From: Desulfobacterium sp.
GTDB lineage: Bacteria > Desulfobacterota > Desulfobacteria > Desulfobacterales > Desulfobacteraceae
Length of the DNA: 54,259 bases
Reading direction: 5' to 3'
Assembly: GCA_016342325.1 (NCBI GenBank)
Contig: JAEINR010000035.1
Location: 1 to 54,259, forward strand
In this document: positions 9,516 through 19,500 of the stretch, in pieces
How the letters are laid out: each line of letters starts with the position of its first letter
Position numbering within the stretch: position 1 is the first letter of the stretch
Translations under genes and position numbers: made by a program
The notes under the pieces: generated by a model
The model's input: the letters and a program-made list of their open reading frames with translations, nothing else
What the model was told of the DNA's origin: nothing
Databases searched by the model: none

Positions 9516-11099
9516 TTAAATCAGTTCAGGGGCTAATCTCTGTATGGTTTCATCCACATAGATAGACGGAAAGTGCCCGCCCCGGTAGTATAGAAGCGCT
9601 CTGGGAAGACAGTTTAAAAAGGCTTGGGCCACTTCAGGGTCAAAATGACTGCCGGAATCTTTTTTCAGGATGGAAATTACCCGATCCAGGGGCATGGGTT
9701 CACATGACATGATTTCTTCGGAATCATATTTGGGATAATCTCTTCTCGAGGTCAGGGCATCAAACACATCGGCAACGGCAAGGATTTTCGAGCCCAGGTG
9801 CATTTCATCACCTGTTAATCCGTCGGGATAGCCTTCCCCATTGACTTTCTCATGGTGATGGGCGGCAATGCCTGGTACTTCTGTTAATTTGTTTGGGAAG
9901 TGAAATTTGTCTAGAATTGACTTTGTTTTTACCGTGTGAGAATTCATTTCTTCCCTGTCTTCATCTGTAAAACGTCCGTCTTTCAATAACACCTTATCAC
10001 GGATGCCGATTTTACCGATATCATGCAGAAGGGCAGAATATTTGAGAATTTCCATCTCTTTTTTAGTCAGCTTCATTTCCCTTGCGATCATTAGTGCGTA
10101 TTGGGTAACCCGTTCCGAATGGCCCGCAGTAAAGGGGTGTCTTGCATCAACAATGGCCGAGAGGGTCGTGATGGAGCTGTCAAATGACAATTTGATCTCT
10201 TCGTGGAGAAAGGAATTTTCAAGGGATATGGCCACCTGGGATGCAAGGCCTTTCAGGAAGAGTTCATCCTCCCGGGTAAACCGGGGATAGTTCTTTTTGT
10301 TGATGATCTGGAGCACGCCGATTTTCTTCCCGGTCTTGTTTGTAATTGGAATGCACAGGACAGATCTTGTCCGGAACTTGTTTTTTTGATCAAAGGTCCG
10401 GTTAAAATAGGGGAGATCCCAGGCATCTTCCACATTCACCAACTCACCCGTCACAGCCACATGTCCGCAGATGCCCTGGTCCATGGGAAGGCGGATCTGC
10501 TCTACTCCTTCCGAGACTTCAGTCCAGAGTTCCCTTTTTGACCAGTCGATAACATAGAGACTGCTCCTTTCAGCAGACATTATCTGGGTTACCTTCCCAA
10601 TGATCAGGGGGAATAATTTTTTATAGTCCAGTTCGGAAGTGAGAGCATGGGACACATCAATCAACTCGGACAAGCGCTTATTGAGATTGGCCTGTTCCTG
10701 CTGCAGTGAGTTGTTTTTTTCGATTAAAGACTTCTCATTGAGGAAACGGACCAATTTGATGTTAAACTCATCTGTGGTCACCGGTTTTCTGATAAAAGCT
10801 TTTGCCCCGCCGCCGATAATCCGCTTATAGGAATAATCTGTACTATACCCGGTCATTATAAAATCAGGGGGGTCGGGTTCTTCTTCAATAATATCTTCCA
10901 TAAGGCTTATTCCGTCCATGCCGGGCGCATTGATATCTGCAATGACAATATCAAAGGCGTTCGTACGTGTCAGATGGCAGGCCTCACTTCCGCTGGAAGT
11001 CACCTGGGGTTTTTGATGTCCAAGGGATTGGATCACCATGGACATCATTTTAGAAACTGCGGGTTCGCCTTCAACGATGAGAAAAGATATTGATGCCAT
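9516..11099 (-). CDS. REC-GAF-HD-GYP response regulator
   Basis: Two-component response regulator of 527 aa predicted to hydrolyse cyclic di-GMP. The receiver domain is at about 1-120 with phospho-acceptor Asp55 (IADIN) and Lys105 (RKP). A coiled linker at about 121-150 and a GAF domain at about 155-300 follow. The HD-GYP domain at about 305-500 has LLHDIGK (His359-Asp360), then HHEKVNGEGYP, both intact. The N-terminal acidic pocket, normally D-D/E-E, reads E-G-E (10-12), so one metal-binding acid is a glycine and phosphorylation may be altered. AGGA precedes the ATG. No cognate kinase is adjacent. Output would lower c-di-GMP and favour motility. Confidence 0.9.
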   Translation of the reverse strand: MASISFLIVEGEPAVSKMMSMVIQSLGHQKPQVTSSGSEACHLTRTNAFDIVIADINAPGMDGISLMEDIIEEEPDPPDFIMTGYSTDYSYKRIIGGGAKAFIRKPVTTDEFNIKLVRFLNEKSLIEKNNSLQQEQANLNKRLSELIDVSHALTSELDYKKLFPLIIGKVTQIMSAERSSLYVIDWSKRELWTEVSEGVEQIRLPMDQGICGHVAVTGELVNVEDAWDLPYFNRTFDQKNKFRTRSVLCIPITNKTGKKIGVLQIINKKNYPRFTREDELFLKGLASQVAISLENSFLHEEIKLSFDSSITTLSAIVDARHPFTAGHSERVTQYALMIAREMKLTKKEMEILKYSALLHDIGKIGIRDKVLLKDGRFTDEDREEMNSHTVKTKSILDKFHFPNKLTEVPGIAAHHHEKVNGEGYPDGLTGDEMHLGSKILAVADVFDALTSRRDYPKYDSEEIMSCEPMPLDRVISILKKDSGSHFDPEVAQAFLNCLPRALLYYRGGHFPSIYVDETIQRLAPELI

Positions 11100-11455
11100 A
11101 TCATCCTGAAACTGTTAAGTTTAATTTTCTTGAATAATAAATTCAACCACTGCTTTTTCGGTCATTGATAATGCTATAATATAACCGTTATATTTTCAAT
11201 ACATCATTCATTGCGGCTTTGAAAAGAACCATGCAATGGCCGGATTTCTATCTGTCGGGTGTGTTATGCCCCAGAACCGGAACCCTGCAAGGACAGAATC
11301 ATCGTTTGGGTTGATGTTGCCTGAGCGCGTCATCAAATGCCCTAGGGCTGTTCCTCCCCCATGGTCTTTGACGATTGTATTGCCGGAAATAGTGTGGCAT
11401 AGTATGGGTCTATGGAGGTTTAAATCCAGGTAACCATGATAGAGGAAAGGGTGCC
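11100..11455. other. Upstream gap, about 356 bases
   Basis: Separates the divergent HD-GYP regulator and DUF4388 genes and so should hold both promoters. The left 120 bases are A+T-rich. The right part contains short open frames on both strands without start signals or homology that I recognise. No clear sigma-54 or sigma-70 hexamer pair was found. Confidence 0.35.
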
Positions 11456-12685
11456 ATGAATTTACAAGGAGATTTTGAAGGGTTAACACTTGCCAGTATT
11501 CTTCAACTGCTGTGTAATGATCAGAAAACCGGAATCCTGACCGTTACCCGGGAGAGTGTTGAAAGCCGGGTATTTTTTGACCAGGGAACCATTGTCTATG
11601 CTTCTGCTTCTCTTAAGCAGTCGAGGCTGGGGTTTTTAATGCGTGCAGATGGCATCATCTCTGCCCAGCAGCTTCAAAAATGTCTTGCCTTTGCCAAAGA
11701 AGAAAAAATCCATCTGGGTAAAATCCTGGTTGAAAAAGGGTATATTTCCTTGGAAACCCTGAAAAAATACAATACCAAACAGGTGGAGACCATCCTGTAT
11801 GACCTTCTTTTCTGGGAAAAAGGAAAATTTGAGTATAAAGATGCCCGGTTGAACCTGAAAAACATGATTGTTACCCAGCTCAATCCCATGAAGTTGATCC
11901 TTGAAGCCTCAAGGAGAATCGACGAATTATCCGTCTTGAAAAAAGTGATACCCAGTGACAAACTGGTATTTAAAATGTCAGGAAAGGTTCAAACCAAAGA
12001 AGAAATTAAACTCAATGCCAATGAATGGCGGGTGCTTTCCCTGATTGACGGATCCCGGTCTGTGCGGCAGGTGATCACGGAAAGCGGCTACGATGAATTT
12101 GCCGTTTATAAAATATTCTTCTCTGTGATATCATCGGGGCTGATCGAGCAAAAAGAAGAGATCCAGCTCAATAACGGGGAAACCGGCAACGGGTTGTCCG
12201 CCATTCTCACGGTTTTCAACGACATACTTCAGACCATTAAAAAAAACATTGCCGACGAGTTGGGGGAAAGAACCCATTCGCTTTTCCAGGAAAGCAAATC
12301 CGAACTTGGGACCCCAATCAAGAAAATATTTGAAAGTTTTCATCCGGACAATACAAAAAATGAGAATCTCCAGGCCATTGAGACCACCTTAAAGTCCATG
12401 GACGAAATTAAAAACCAGAAAGAGTTGATCATCTCAGGCTTTATCGCGTATTGTGAGCAGGTGCTGATACGGGTGGGCAAGATTCTAGGCGCCCAGCCAC
12501 TGACGAAAACCCTGAATGATATTGAAAAAGTTTTGGGATATGTTCAGAAGTATCAAACCGGATCAAAAGAAAAGGATAGAATCGTCATTGACATGAAAAC
12601 CGCCATGGACGGTATCCGTTCACAGTTTAATATAGGCAAAAAACAGGACAAGCCCAGAAAGGGGTTCCTCTCCCTTTTCACCTGA
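11456..12685 (+). CDS. DUF4388 domain protein
   Basis: Cytoplasmic protein of 409 aa. The N-terminal DUF4388 (PATAN-like) domain covers about 1-150: it begins GDFEGLTLASILQLLCNDQKTGILTV and continues with VFFDQGTIVYA, FLMRADGIIS and LLFWEKGKFEY. A winged-helix-like segment with LNANEWRVLSLIDGSRSV lies near 180-240, and a helical, coiled C-terminal half follows. DUF4388 proteins commonly accompany two-component and Ras-like GTPase systems and act as effectors or adaptors. This gene ends 11 bases from the end of the convergent GTPase/roadblock operon, which supports a shared pathway. AGGAAAGGG before the ATG sets the start. Function beyond signalling adaptor is inference. Confidence 0.75.
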   Translation: MNLQGDFEGLTLASILQLLCNDQKTGILTVTRESVESRVFFDQGTIVYASASLKQSRLGFLMRADGIISAQQLQKCLAFAKEEKIHLGKILVEKGYISLETLKKYNTKQVETILYDLLFWEKGKFEYKDARLNLKNMIVTQLNPMKLILEASRRIDELSVLKKVIPSDKLVFKMSGKVQTKEEIKLNANEWRVLSLIDGSRSVRQVITESGYDEFAVYKIFFSVISSGLIEQKEEIQLNNGETGNGLSAILTVFNDILQTIKKNIADELGERTHSLFQESKSELGTPIKKIFESFHPDNTKNENLQAIETTLKSMDEIKNQKELIISGFIAYCEQVLIRVGKILGAQPLTKTLNDIEKVLGYVQKYQTGSKEKDRIVIDMKTAMDGIRSQFNIGKKQDKPRKGFLSLFT

Positions 12686-12696
12686 TCCTCCCACGC

Positions 12697-12972
12697 CTAG
12701 GAATCTGACAGTTTTCCCCCCCCGTAGGCCAGGAAGGAGAGGGCAGCGGTTCGGAAAAGGGCACGGATAATATCCAACACCTCTTTGTCCACAAACGGAT
12801 TAAGAATCGCAACATAATCGGCAACAAACAAAAGGCAGACCGTGACCAGGATCAAATTAATCACCTTCCCGACTTTTCCACCGGCGTACTTGACCCGGCC
12901 CTTGTTAAAGACAAAAATAATAATTAAATAGATTACCAGAGTAAAAACCGATATGATCATTTGTGCGGTCAT
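12697..12972 (-). CDS. Small two-to-three-helix membrane protein
   Basis: 91-aa integral membrane protein of unknown function. Hydrophobic segments are seen at about 4-24 and 38-58, with a weaker one near 68-85. The short loop KGRVKYAGGKVGK between the first two is basic and probably cytoplasmic. GGAGG lies four bases before the ATG. It is the last gene of the GTPase/roadblock operon, 12 bases after its neighbour, and could anchor that system at the membrane. No family recognised. Confidence 0.6.
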   Translation of the reverse strand: MTAQMIISVFTLVIYLIIIFVFNKGRVKYAGGKVGKVINLILVTVCLLFVADYVAILNPFVDKEVLDIIRALFRTAALSFLAYGGGKLSDS

Positions 12973-12984
12973 TGATCCTCCATT

Positions 12985-13317
12985 TTAGCCTTTTTTATCA
13001 AGATGCGTATTGAGAAATTCCATAACGGCGTCTGCCACTTCAACGGTCACGAAACCCTTTTGTTCTACCACTCCAAGATAGTACTTGCCAACAGGAAAAA
13101 TTAAAAAATTATTTTTGTCTTTCCTTAAAAATACGACATATTTAAAATTTTTCTTTCCCAGGACCGACAGACGCTGGCCGCAGGACCATACCACTCCAGC
13201 GACGTTTTCGAATTCTGTCATATCATGAATTACGATATTTCCCCTGTCATCCACCAGAACGTACTGATCAACGCCCCTGATCCGGCCAATATCCGAACAC
13301 CGATCCATGAACGCCAT
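12985..13317 (-). CDS. Roadblock/LC7-like protein
   Basis: About 110 aa, predicted alpha/beta protein resembling the roadblock/longin fold: a GVDQYVLVDDRGNIV strand pair, a helix, FKYVVFLRKDKNNFLIFPVG, then LGVVEQ and a C-terminal helix. Such proteins bind or regulate small Ras-like GTPases such as MglA, whose gene lies upstream in the same operon. An ATG four codons further upstream has no ribosome site, whereas GGAGG sits five bases before the chosen ATG at 13317. The fold call rests on pattern, not on a conserved motif, so it is moderately sure. Confidence 0.65.
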   Translation of the reverse strand: MAFMDRCSDIGRIRGVDQYVLVDDRGNIVIHDMTEFENVAGVVWSCGQRLSVLGKKNFKYVVFLRKDKNNFLIFPVGKYYLGVVEQKGFVTVEVADAVMEFLNTHLDKKG

Positions 13318-13331
13318 CGATTCCTCCATTT

Positions 13332-13796
13332 TTATGCAAGGTCGAGGATGAATTTATGGACATCATCCGGCAGGGAAGGTGTCCGGGTGACAATGACAAC
13401 CCACAGGTTGTCCTGCACCCTGTGAATCATGAAATACTTATCCGCAATCCGGATGTACATGCCTAGGATATCCGGATAGGCGGATTGGCCGCTGGTATAG
13501 CTGTGGGAGAACGCCCTGCCAAGGGTTTCAATATCTGCCCGGGTTAAACTCGTCGGCATTCGGGTCTCTCTGACCCCATTTTTCGTATCGTATAAAAATC
13601 CGCCGATAACTTCAGAAAAACAGCAGATGGATTTCAGTATCCTGTCTTTTTTCCGGTGGCGTTCCTTTTCCTGGGGGCAAAAAAAATAGGCATTACGATA
13701 ACCGCATGCATGGCACTTAAAGACGGCTTTCCCATTTGAAAAAGCGGATCCTTCCAGATCGTTTTTTTCCCCGCAGTCTTCACAAAAAAAAATCAT
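13332..13796 (-). CDS. Zinc-ribbon / roadblock-like protein
   Basis: 154 aa. The N-terminal zinc ribbon has CEDCG at about residues 5-9 and CHACGY at about 28-33, four cysteines suited to one zinc ion. The C-terminal part (about 60-150: IGGFLYDTKNGVRETRMP, later YFMIHRVQDNLWVVIVTRT) has the strand-helix-strand pattern of a roadblock/longin-type domain. The stop of the upstream gene and the start of this one are separated by one base, so translation is probably coupled. It is the second of two roadblock-like proteins encoded in a row here, besides the one at 16096-16491. Confidence 0.6.
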   Translation of the reverse strand: MIFFCEDCGEKNDLEGSAFSNGKAVFKCHACGYRNAYFFCPQEKERHRKKDRILKSICCFSEVIGGFLYDTKNGVRETRMPTSLTRADIETLGRAFSHSYTSGQSAYPDILGMYIRIADKYFMIHRVQDNLWVVIVTRTPSLPDDVHKFILDLA

Positions 13797-13797
13797 A

Positions 13798-15411
13798 TCA
13801 GCAAGGGAACAGTGATTTTATTTTGGCCCAAACCCCTCCTGGGGAAGGTTTTACCGATTCCGTCGCCTTCTCTTCTGCCACTGTTTCCATTTGGCTTTCA
13901 GGATCCGACCGGGGGGCCAGAAGGTCTCCCTTTTTCGGGGCATGGCTGTATCGGGCAAGGGAGGCCAGCAGTTCTAAGAGTGAGATCTTATCCGGATCAT
14001 CCCGCCATTCCGCTTTTAAAAGGGACACATCTGCAGTAAACGCCGTGAAAACCGTTTTCGCTGTTAACCCGCCCGGGTTTTTCAGGCAAGTCCTTAACCT
14101 TTCCAGGAGACGCGACGCCTGATCTTCTTCCTCTTCCATAAAGGATTCATCTTCATACTGAAAAGGGACAATGGCATCCTGGTCATCAGGCGGGTCATTC
14201 TCCACCCCACTGGTGGACCGGTCATTCTCCATGCGTTGGTCCGGGTTTATGGAAGGCTCCTTTATTTTCTTTTCCGAAACATCCAGGTTGAAAAATGCAT
14301 CAAGGCTACTTTCGATTTCCGGTATGGGTTCCTTGTTCATTCGTTGGGGAGTAAAATTCTGAACCCCTTCTTTCTGATCCTTTTCTTCTGCCGCTCCGAA
14401 CGCCTCCATGCCATATTCCTGTTCGGGTCCGTGAATTTCAGCCAGGTGGATGGCATCCAGCAGCTTATCTGCAGGAGACTCTTTGGCCATGAAAAGGTCA
14501 TCTAGCATATCCCTTGAATCAGAGACTTTTTTTCTATTATCGACTAGGGCCGGGGGGATGTCATCATCGGCTCGGCCGGACCCGGACAAAGAGATGTCCT
14601 TCTCCGGTAGTCTGCTCAGGGGAACCGAATGTCCGGTTGAGGGTGCGGATTTAATATGCGACAGGGCCGGTGCCACCTCTTCATCCGCTGGATCCTGGAC
14701 TGGCTTGGAACTTGCGGGTCGGGCAATTTTACGCTTAAACTCTTGAAATGCACGGATATCCGCTTCAAGCATCTGTTTTTGATCCGCAGCCGTCAGATCC
14801 GGATGCTGGACCATCCGTTCAAAATTTTGAAAAACAGACTGCAAAAGCACCAGGGAGTCCTTATGGGCATCGGCCTTATTCCGGGCGACATATTCCCCGA
14901 TACTGTGCATGATTTTCAAAAATGAATGATGAATTTTATGGGACTTCATTTTTGAAGTCAGCGGTTTAATCACAGCGTTAAAGCTTTTCAGGGTGATGTC
15001 TGAGATTTCCCAGTCGATGGAAAGGATCACGGCCTTGAGCGCCTCTAGGTCCTTTGGGGACACCAGGGGGGCTTCAGCTATTCCGACCTTGAGGCGTTTA
15101 AAGGATTGGATTCCCCAGGCCAGCATTTCATCGGCTTTCCCGGGGTTTTCCCGGGGAAGGTGAACGAGACTGTCCAGGAGTTCTACCAACTCACGGAGGA
15201 CCGGCAGGGTGTCTTTATGGGCGTTATTTATTTCAGATGCCAGGTATTTGCCAATGGCGTGCAGCATTTTCGCAAAAGAGGCTGCGGGGGCATTGCCCCT
15301 GACCTGGGTTTCAAGGTCTGCGACCTGTCTTTCAAATTCATTAACATCATCAACCGTTACGCCCGATTCCATGGAATCAATGATCTGTTTGATGTTCGCA
15401 AGGGAATTCAA
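13798..15411 (-). CDS. Repeat-containing acidic adaptor protein
   Basis: 537 aa, no family recognised. The N-terminal region is an internal duplication. Around residues 45-105, FAKMLHAIGKYLASEINNA and HKDTLPVLRELVELL are followed by FKRLKVGIA; around 165-225, FLKIMHSIGEYVARNKADA and HKDSLVLLQSVFQNF are followed by FKRKIARP. Each unit is helical. A long acidic, proline- and serine-rich, probably disordered stretch follows (about 230-440), then a short helical C-terminus. The gene starts at TTG (15411) behind a perfect AAGGAGG with a 5-base spacer. It lies 10 bases after the GTPase gene and is probably an effector or scaffold for it. Confidence 0.65.
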   Translation of the reverse strand: MNSLANIKQIIDSMESGVTVDDVNEFERQVADLETQVRGNAPAASFAKMLHAIGKYLASEINNAHKDTLPVLRELVELLDSLVHLPRENPGKADEMLAWGIQSFKRLKVGIAEAPLVSPKDLEALKAVILSIDWEISDITLKSFNAVIKPLTSKMKSHKIHHSFLKIMHSIGEYVARNKADAHKDSLVLLQSVFQNFERMVQHPDLTAADQKQMLEADIRAFQEFKRKIARPASSKPVQDPADEEVAPALSHIKSAPSTGHSVPLSRLPEKDISLSGSGRADDDIPPALVDNRKKVSDSRDMLDDLFMAKESPADKLLDAIHLAEIHGPEQEYGMEAFGAAEEKDQKEGVQNFTPQRMNKEPIPEIESSLDAFFNLDVSEKKIKEPSINPDQRMENDRSTSGVENDPPDDQDAIVPFQYEDESFMEEEEDQASRLLERLRTCLKNPGGLTAKTVFTAFTADVSLLKAEWRDDPDKISLLELLASLARYSHAPKKGDLLAPRSDPESQMETVAEEKATESVKPSPGGVWAKIKSLFPC

Positions 15412-15421
15412 AACAACCTCC

Positions 15422-16027
15422 TTAGAATAGATGCTCCTGGATGGATGCCAGTGTAATGGATATGATCTTTTTCAATGTGGGAATCACGTTCCCTCCGTTT
15501 AAAGCGCTTGCCTCAAATGCAGGAACATTTAAAAGGCCGTTCAGGTCCTTTTGCAGGGTTTGTGAGGAGAGGGTGGGAATATCGGTTTTATTTAAATCAA
15601 TTTTATTATATTGCATAACCAGTGGGATGTTAAACAGATCAAGCTTATAGGTTTTCAGGTTTTCATATAATTGATTTAAAGACTCAATATTTTTTTTCCG
15701 CTGGGATTGCTGAACGTCGGCCACAAAAACAATACCGTCTACCCCCCTCAGCACCAGCTTGCGGGTGGCATTGTACTTTACCTGACCGGGAACGGTGTAC
15801 AATTGGATGGCCACATCAAATCCCTTTATCTGTCCCACGTCAAAGGGCAGAAAATCAAAAAAGAGGGTTCGGTCGTCATGGGTTTTAAGACTGACCATTT
15901 CAGTCTTGATCTGCTCCCGGTAGGTCCGGTTGAGATACTCAAGGTTTGTTGTTTTTCCCCCCCTTCCCGGACCATAGTAGACAATTTTGATCTGTACTTC
16001 CTTGGTCTTTACATTGATGAGCGCCAA
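15422..16027 (-). CDS. MglA-type small Ras-like GTPase
   Basis: 201-aa bacterial Ras-superfamily GTPase of the MglA group. Seen: the N-terminal INVKTKEVQIKIVYYG typical of MglA, P-loop GPGRGGKTT at about 19-27, the switch-II region YTVPGQVKYNATRK (around 75-90), LRGVDGIVFVADVQ, and the base-recognition motif NKID. MglA proteins set cell polarity or switch motility machinery and are turned off by roadblock-type GAPs. The start is TTG at 16027 with AAGGGGGA 5-6 bases upstream; it fits the family's N-terminus exactly. A roadblock gene precedes it and a repeat protein follows it, so it is the switch of this operon. The pathway it controls is not visible. Confidence 0.9.
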   Translation of the reverse strand: MALINVKTKEVQIKIVYYGPGRGGKTTNLEYLNRTYREQIKTEMVSLKTHDDRTLFFDFLPFDVGQIKGFDVAIQLYTVPGQVKYNATRKLVLRGVDGIVFVADVQQSQRKKNIESLNQLYENLKTYKLDLFNIPLVMQYNKIDLNKTDIPTLSSQTLQKDLNGLLNVPAFEASALNGGNVIPTLKKIISITLASIQEHLF

Positions 16028-16095
16028 ATTTTCCCCCTTAAGGTTCCGGGTTTGGTAAACCGGTTTTGCCCTGGATGATTCCTTGTCTCAATATT

Positions 16096-16491
16096 TCATG
16101 GGATATCCGGGTCGGCCAGCACCTGAATTATTTCCTTGATGGCCACAGCTACTTTCAGTCTCACAATGCCAAGTGAAATATCCTTGTTGAACATGGAAAC
16201 AAGCAGGGTGTCATTGCTGACCTTGCTGAAATGGATGCTTAATTTTTCGCCCTTATGAAACAACAGGGAAAATTCGGATTCACCCACCAGTTTGGCCATG
16301 GCATCTACGGCTGCGAAATTGCCTGCTGCCAGGGCTGCAAAGGCCGTTGAATCCAGGCGGGTCTTTCCATTGTCATGCTTGGCAATGGTGTTTCCGCTCA
16401 TTTCCATGTAGATCACATGATCAATTCCGGCGGCGATTAAATGGGTTTCAATCGCATGGTCTATGGCATCAAGTTGGTTTTGATTTAACAT
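16096..16491 (-). CDS. Roadblock/LC7 (MglB-like) protein
   Basis: 131-aa roadblock/LC7 family protein. The sequence has the typical layout: an N-terminal helix, a strand pair HVIYMEMSGNTIAKH, the helical FAALAAGNFAAVDAMAKLVG, a strand GESEFSLLFHKGEKLSIHF, then LLVSMFNKDISLGIVRLKV and a last helix. MglB-type proteins of this fold are GTPase-activating partners of MglA, encoded 68 bases downstream. It is the first gene of the six-gene operon. The start codon lacks an obvious Shine-Dalgarno sequence. Confidence 0.8.
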   Translation of the reverse strand: MLNQNQLDAIDHAIETHLIAAGIDHVIYMEMSGNTIAKHDNGKTRLDSTAFAALAAGNFAAVDAMAKLVGESEFSLLFHKGEKLSIHFSKVSNDTLLVSMFNKDISLGIVRLKVAVAIKEIIQVLADPDIP

Positions 16492-16566
16492 GTTGGGATG
16501 TTATCCCATATCTGGGAAATGTGCAATATACCAACCCCATATTTCTCAGGTATTATTTCCGATGCG

Positions 16567-19500
16567 TCATGGCTTTTGGATCAATCTTTCGATCAGATTT
16601 TCGATGATTTTAGGCAGGTCGTTCATTTTTTTCTCTATATTTGTAATATCAAAGAGGTCGGCATAGCCGGTCAAATCATCGCTGAATGCCGCAAGCTGTG
16701 GTACATGATGTTTATCAGCCAGTTGCTGCAATGTTATTGAGAAATCCTTTATCTGCCCGATAATCATGGAGTTTTTATGTAATAGGCAGGATGGAAGAAT
16801 TTCATTTTTTAATTTTATAATAAGGTCGGAAGGATTCAAGACGTCCGACCTTACAATCGTGTGAAGTGATTGCGCCTGTTTTTTCTTTTGTTTATCAAAA
16901 TGTGCCTCACCTATATATTTATATAGTTCATTTATCAGTTCTCCAATTTTGACCGGTTTGGTAATATAACTGTCATATCCTTTTTCAAAAGCGCTTGTTT
17001 TGGTCTTTGCCACCACATCGCCGGTAAAAGCGATAATGGGGATGTTTTTTGTATCCGGGGCTGACTTGAGTATCTCCGTGACCTGATTCCCGTCCAGCTC
17101 CGGCATCCGGATATCCATAATAATGATATCCGGTTTGTTTTCCCTTGCCATGGTCAGTGCTTCCTGGCCGTTGCAGGCCTCAAGGACATCCTGGTTGAAT
17201 CTGATTAAAAGTTCTTTCAGCATAAAACGATTGGATTCAATATCATCGACAATGAGTATTTTCTTTTTTTCAAAACAAGGCAAACCACTTTGGGTTCCAG
17301 GGGATTGCTTTTCCACAGTTCTGGTTTCATCTGATAAAATGCTCACATTTTTTAAGCAGATTGTAAATGTGCTGCCGACATCTTTTTGGCTGGTAACGCC
17401 TATCTGACCACCCATTGCCTCTGTAAGTCTTTTGCAAATTGCAAGCCCAAGACCTGTCCCGCCATACCTTCTGTTTATTTGTCCATCCGCCTGCTTGAAA
17501 GATTCAAAGATTGAATGCAATTGGTTTTTTTCAATCCCAAGCCCTGTATCCTCGACCTTGATGATCAGATCAATCATGTTCAAGGTTTGATTCTCTTTTT
17601 TTTCTGCTGTTAATTTAATGGATCCTTTTTCAGTGAATTTTACTGCATTGCCCACAAGGTTTAAGAGGATCTGCCTTGCACGGCTTTCATCAAGATTCAA
17701 TAAGGGCGGAATGTCACTGGCTATATCCACAGCAAGGCTGATACCCTTATTGCAGATTTTATCCTTAAAAATAAATTCGATTTCTAAAAATAAAAGTTTC
17801 AAATTCACCGGTTCATAGTTAAAGACTATTTTGTCGGCTTCAATTTTTGAAAGATCCAGGATATCATTAATTAATGTAAGAAGGCTTTTTCCGGCAGCCC
17901 TCATTGCCACAATATAGCTTTCCTGCTTAGGATCATTTAAATCAACGGACAACAATTCGCTGAACCCGAGTAATACGTTTAATGGCGTGCGTATTTCATG
18001 GCTCATATTTGCTATAAACTCAGATTTTGCATTGTTTGCGGCCTTGGCAGCTTTCCACTCTCTTTGGGCTTTTTGTTTTTCTCTGCCCTCGGTAATATCA
18101 ATGACAAATCCTTCATAATAATCCCCAGGACTTCCTTCATCATGTATTTTATTGACAGAAATAGAGCTCCAGAACCAGCTACCGTCTTTTTTTAAAAGAC
18201 GTGTTTCATATGCAACGATTCTTCCTTCTGTCTCCAATAAATGTGTGATTTTTAGACTATCCTTTTTTGAGACGGGGAATTTTTTTTCTTTTTTGCCGGC
18301 AAACATCTCCTCCACTGAATTATATCCCAGTATTTTGGAAAAAGAGGGGTTTGCATTGAGAATTACACCATCAAGCGTTGTTTGAAAGATTCCTTCCACG
18401 GCATTTTCAAAAATTCCTCTGTATTTTTGCTCAGCTATTCTCAGTTCAGAGGTTCGTTGGTCAACTCTTAATTCAAGATCGTCCTTGGCTTTTTCAAGGA
18501 GAATATTTTGCCGTTTAATTCTTAAATCTGAGATTTCAAGATTTTGGGCCATTCCATTCAGTGCATGACCGATTTCGCCGATTTCATCCCTGTTTTTTAT
18601 GTTGAGACGAAAATTCAAATGCCCTGCGCCCATTTTTTTAAGCCCTGAAACCACTTCCTGAATCGGACGGGATAAAGAATTCGTAATAATAAAGATCACC
18701 AGGCCAACGATCAAAGCGACGACAACCGTGAACATACCGTTCAGGCGGCCCAGGTTTTTGATTGAAAAAAAAATTTCATCTTTAAAGGCGGTAACCACAA
18801 TTGTTCCATTTATTCGGGGAAGCTTTTTAAAGGAAGCAATCATTTCTTTACCATTCAACTCACACTCGAGGAGCCCGTTTTGAATCTGCAGCATCGTTTG
18901 GCCAAAGCAAAAATCCTTAATGTTACGCCCGTATTTTTTAAGGTCCTCCCGATTGGAAACAATTAAACCATCATTTAAAAACATATAGGCATAACCGGTC
19001 TTTCCGATCCTGATCGGATCAACAAATTTCTTTACAAGGGTATTCAAGTCAAACACAGCAAAAAGAACGCCCACAACTTTTTCTTTATCTTTTACCGGAG
19101 CTGAAATCATGAATATTGAATTACCACGGGCCCGGCTTTTAAATATCTGGTTTGACACATAAATGTCGCCCTTTAATGCGTTTATAAAATATTCTCTGTC
19201 CCCCACATTAAATTTGCCTACGACATCCGGATCAGAGTTGGCCACAATCTCACCCGATAGGTTTGCCACTACGATATCATCATAGAATCCATAATCCTGC
19301 TTTATCTGTTTTAATTGCTCATTGGCAAAGGTCCTGGCAGTTAATCCCAAAAATGAATTCAGCAAAGCCTTTTTATAAACCCCTTGTTTACTCCAGTTGC
19401 CAATATCAATCTTACGATGATCAATCCACGAAGACATGGACAAGGCAGTTGTATGGGTCATATTCTCAATTTCATCAACGATCACTTTTGTCAGGGCATT

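Noticed and set aside
11208-11489. Minus-strand frame reading ISGNTIVKDHGGG
   Set aside because: It resembles a beta-helix repeat for a few residues only, has no ribosome site and overlaps the start of the DUF4388 gene.
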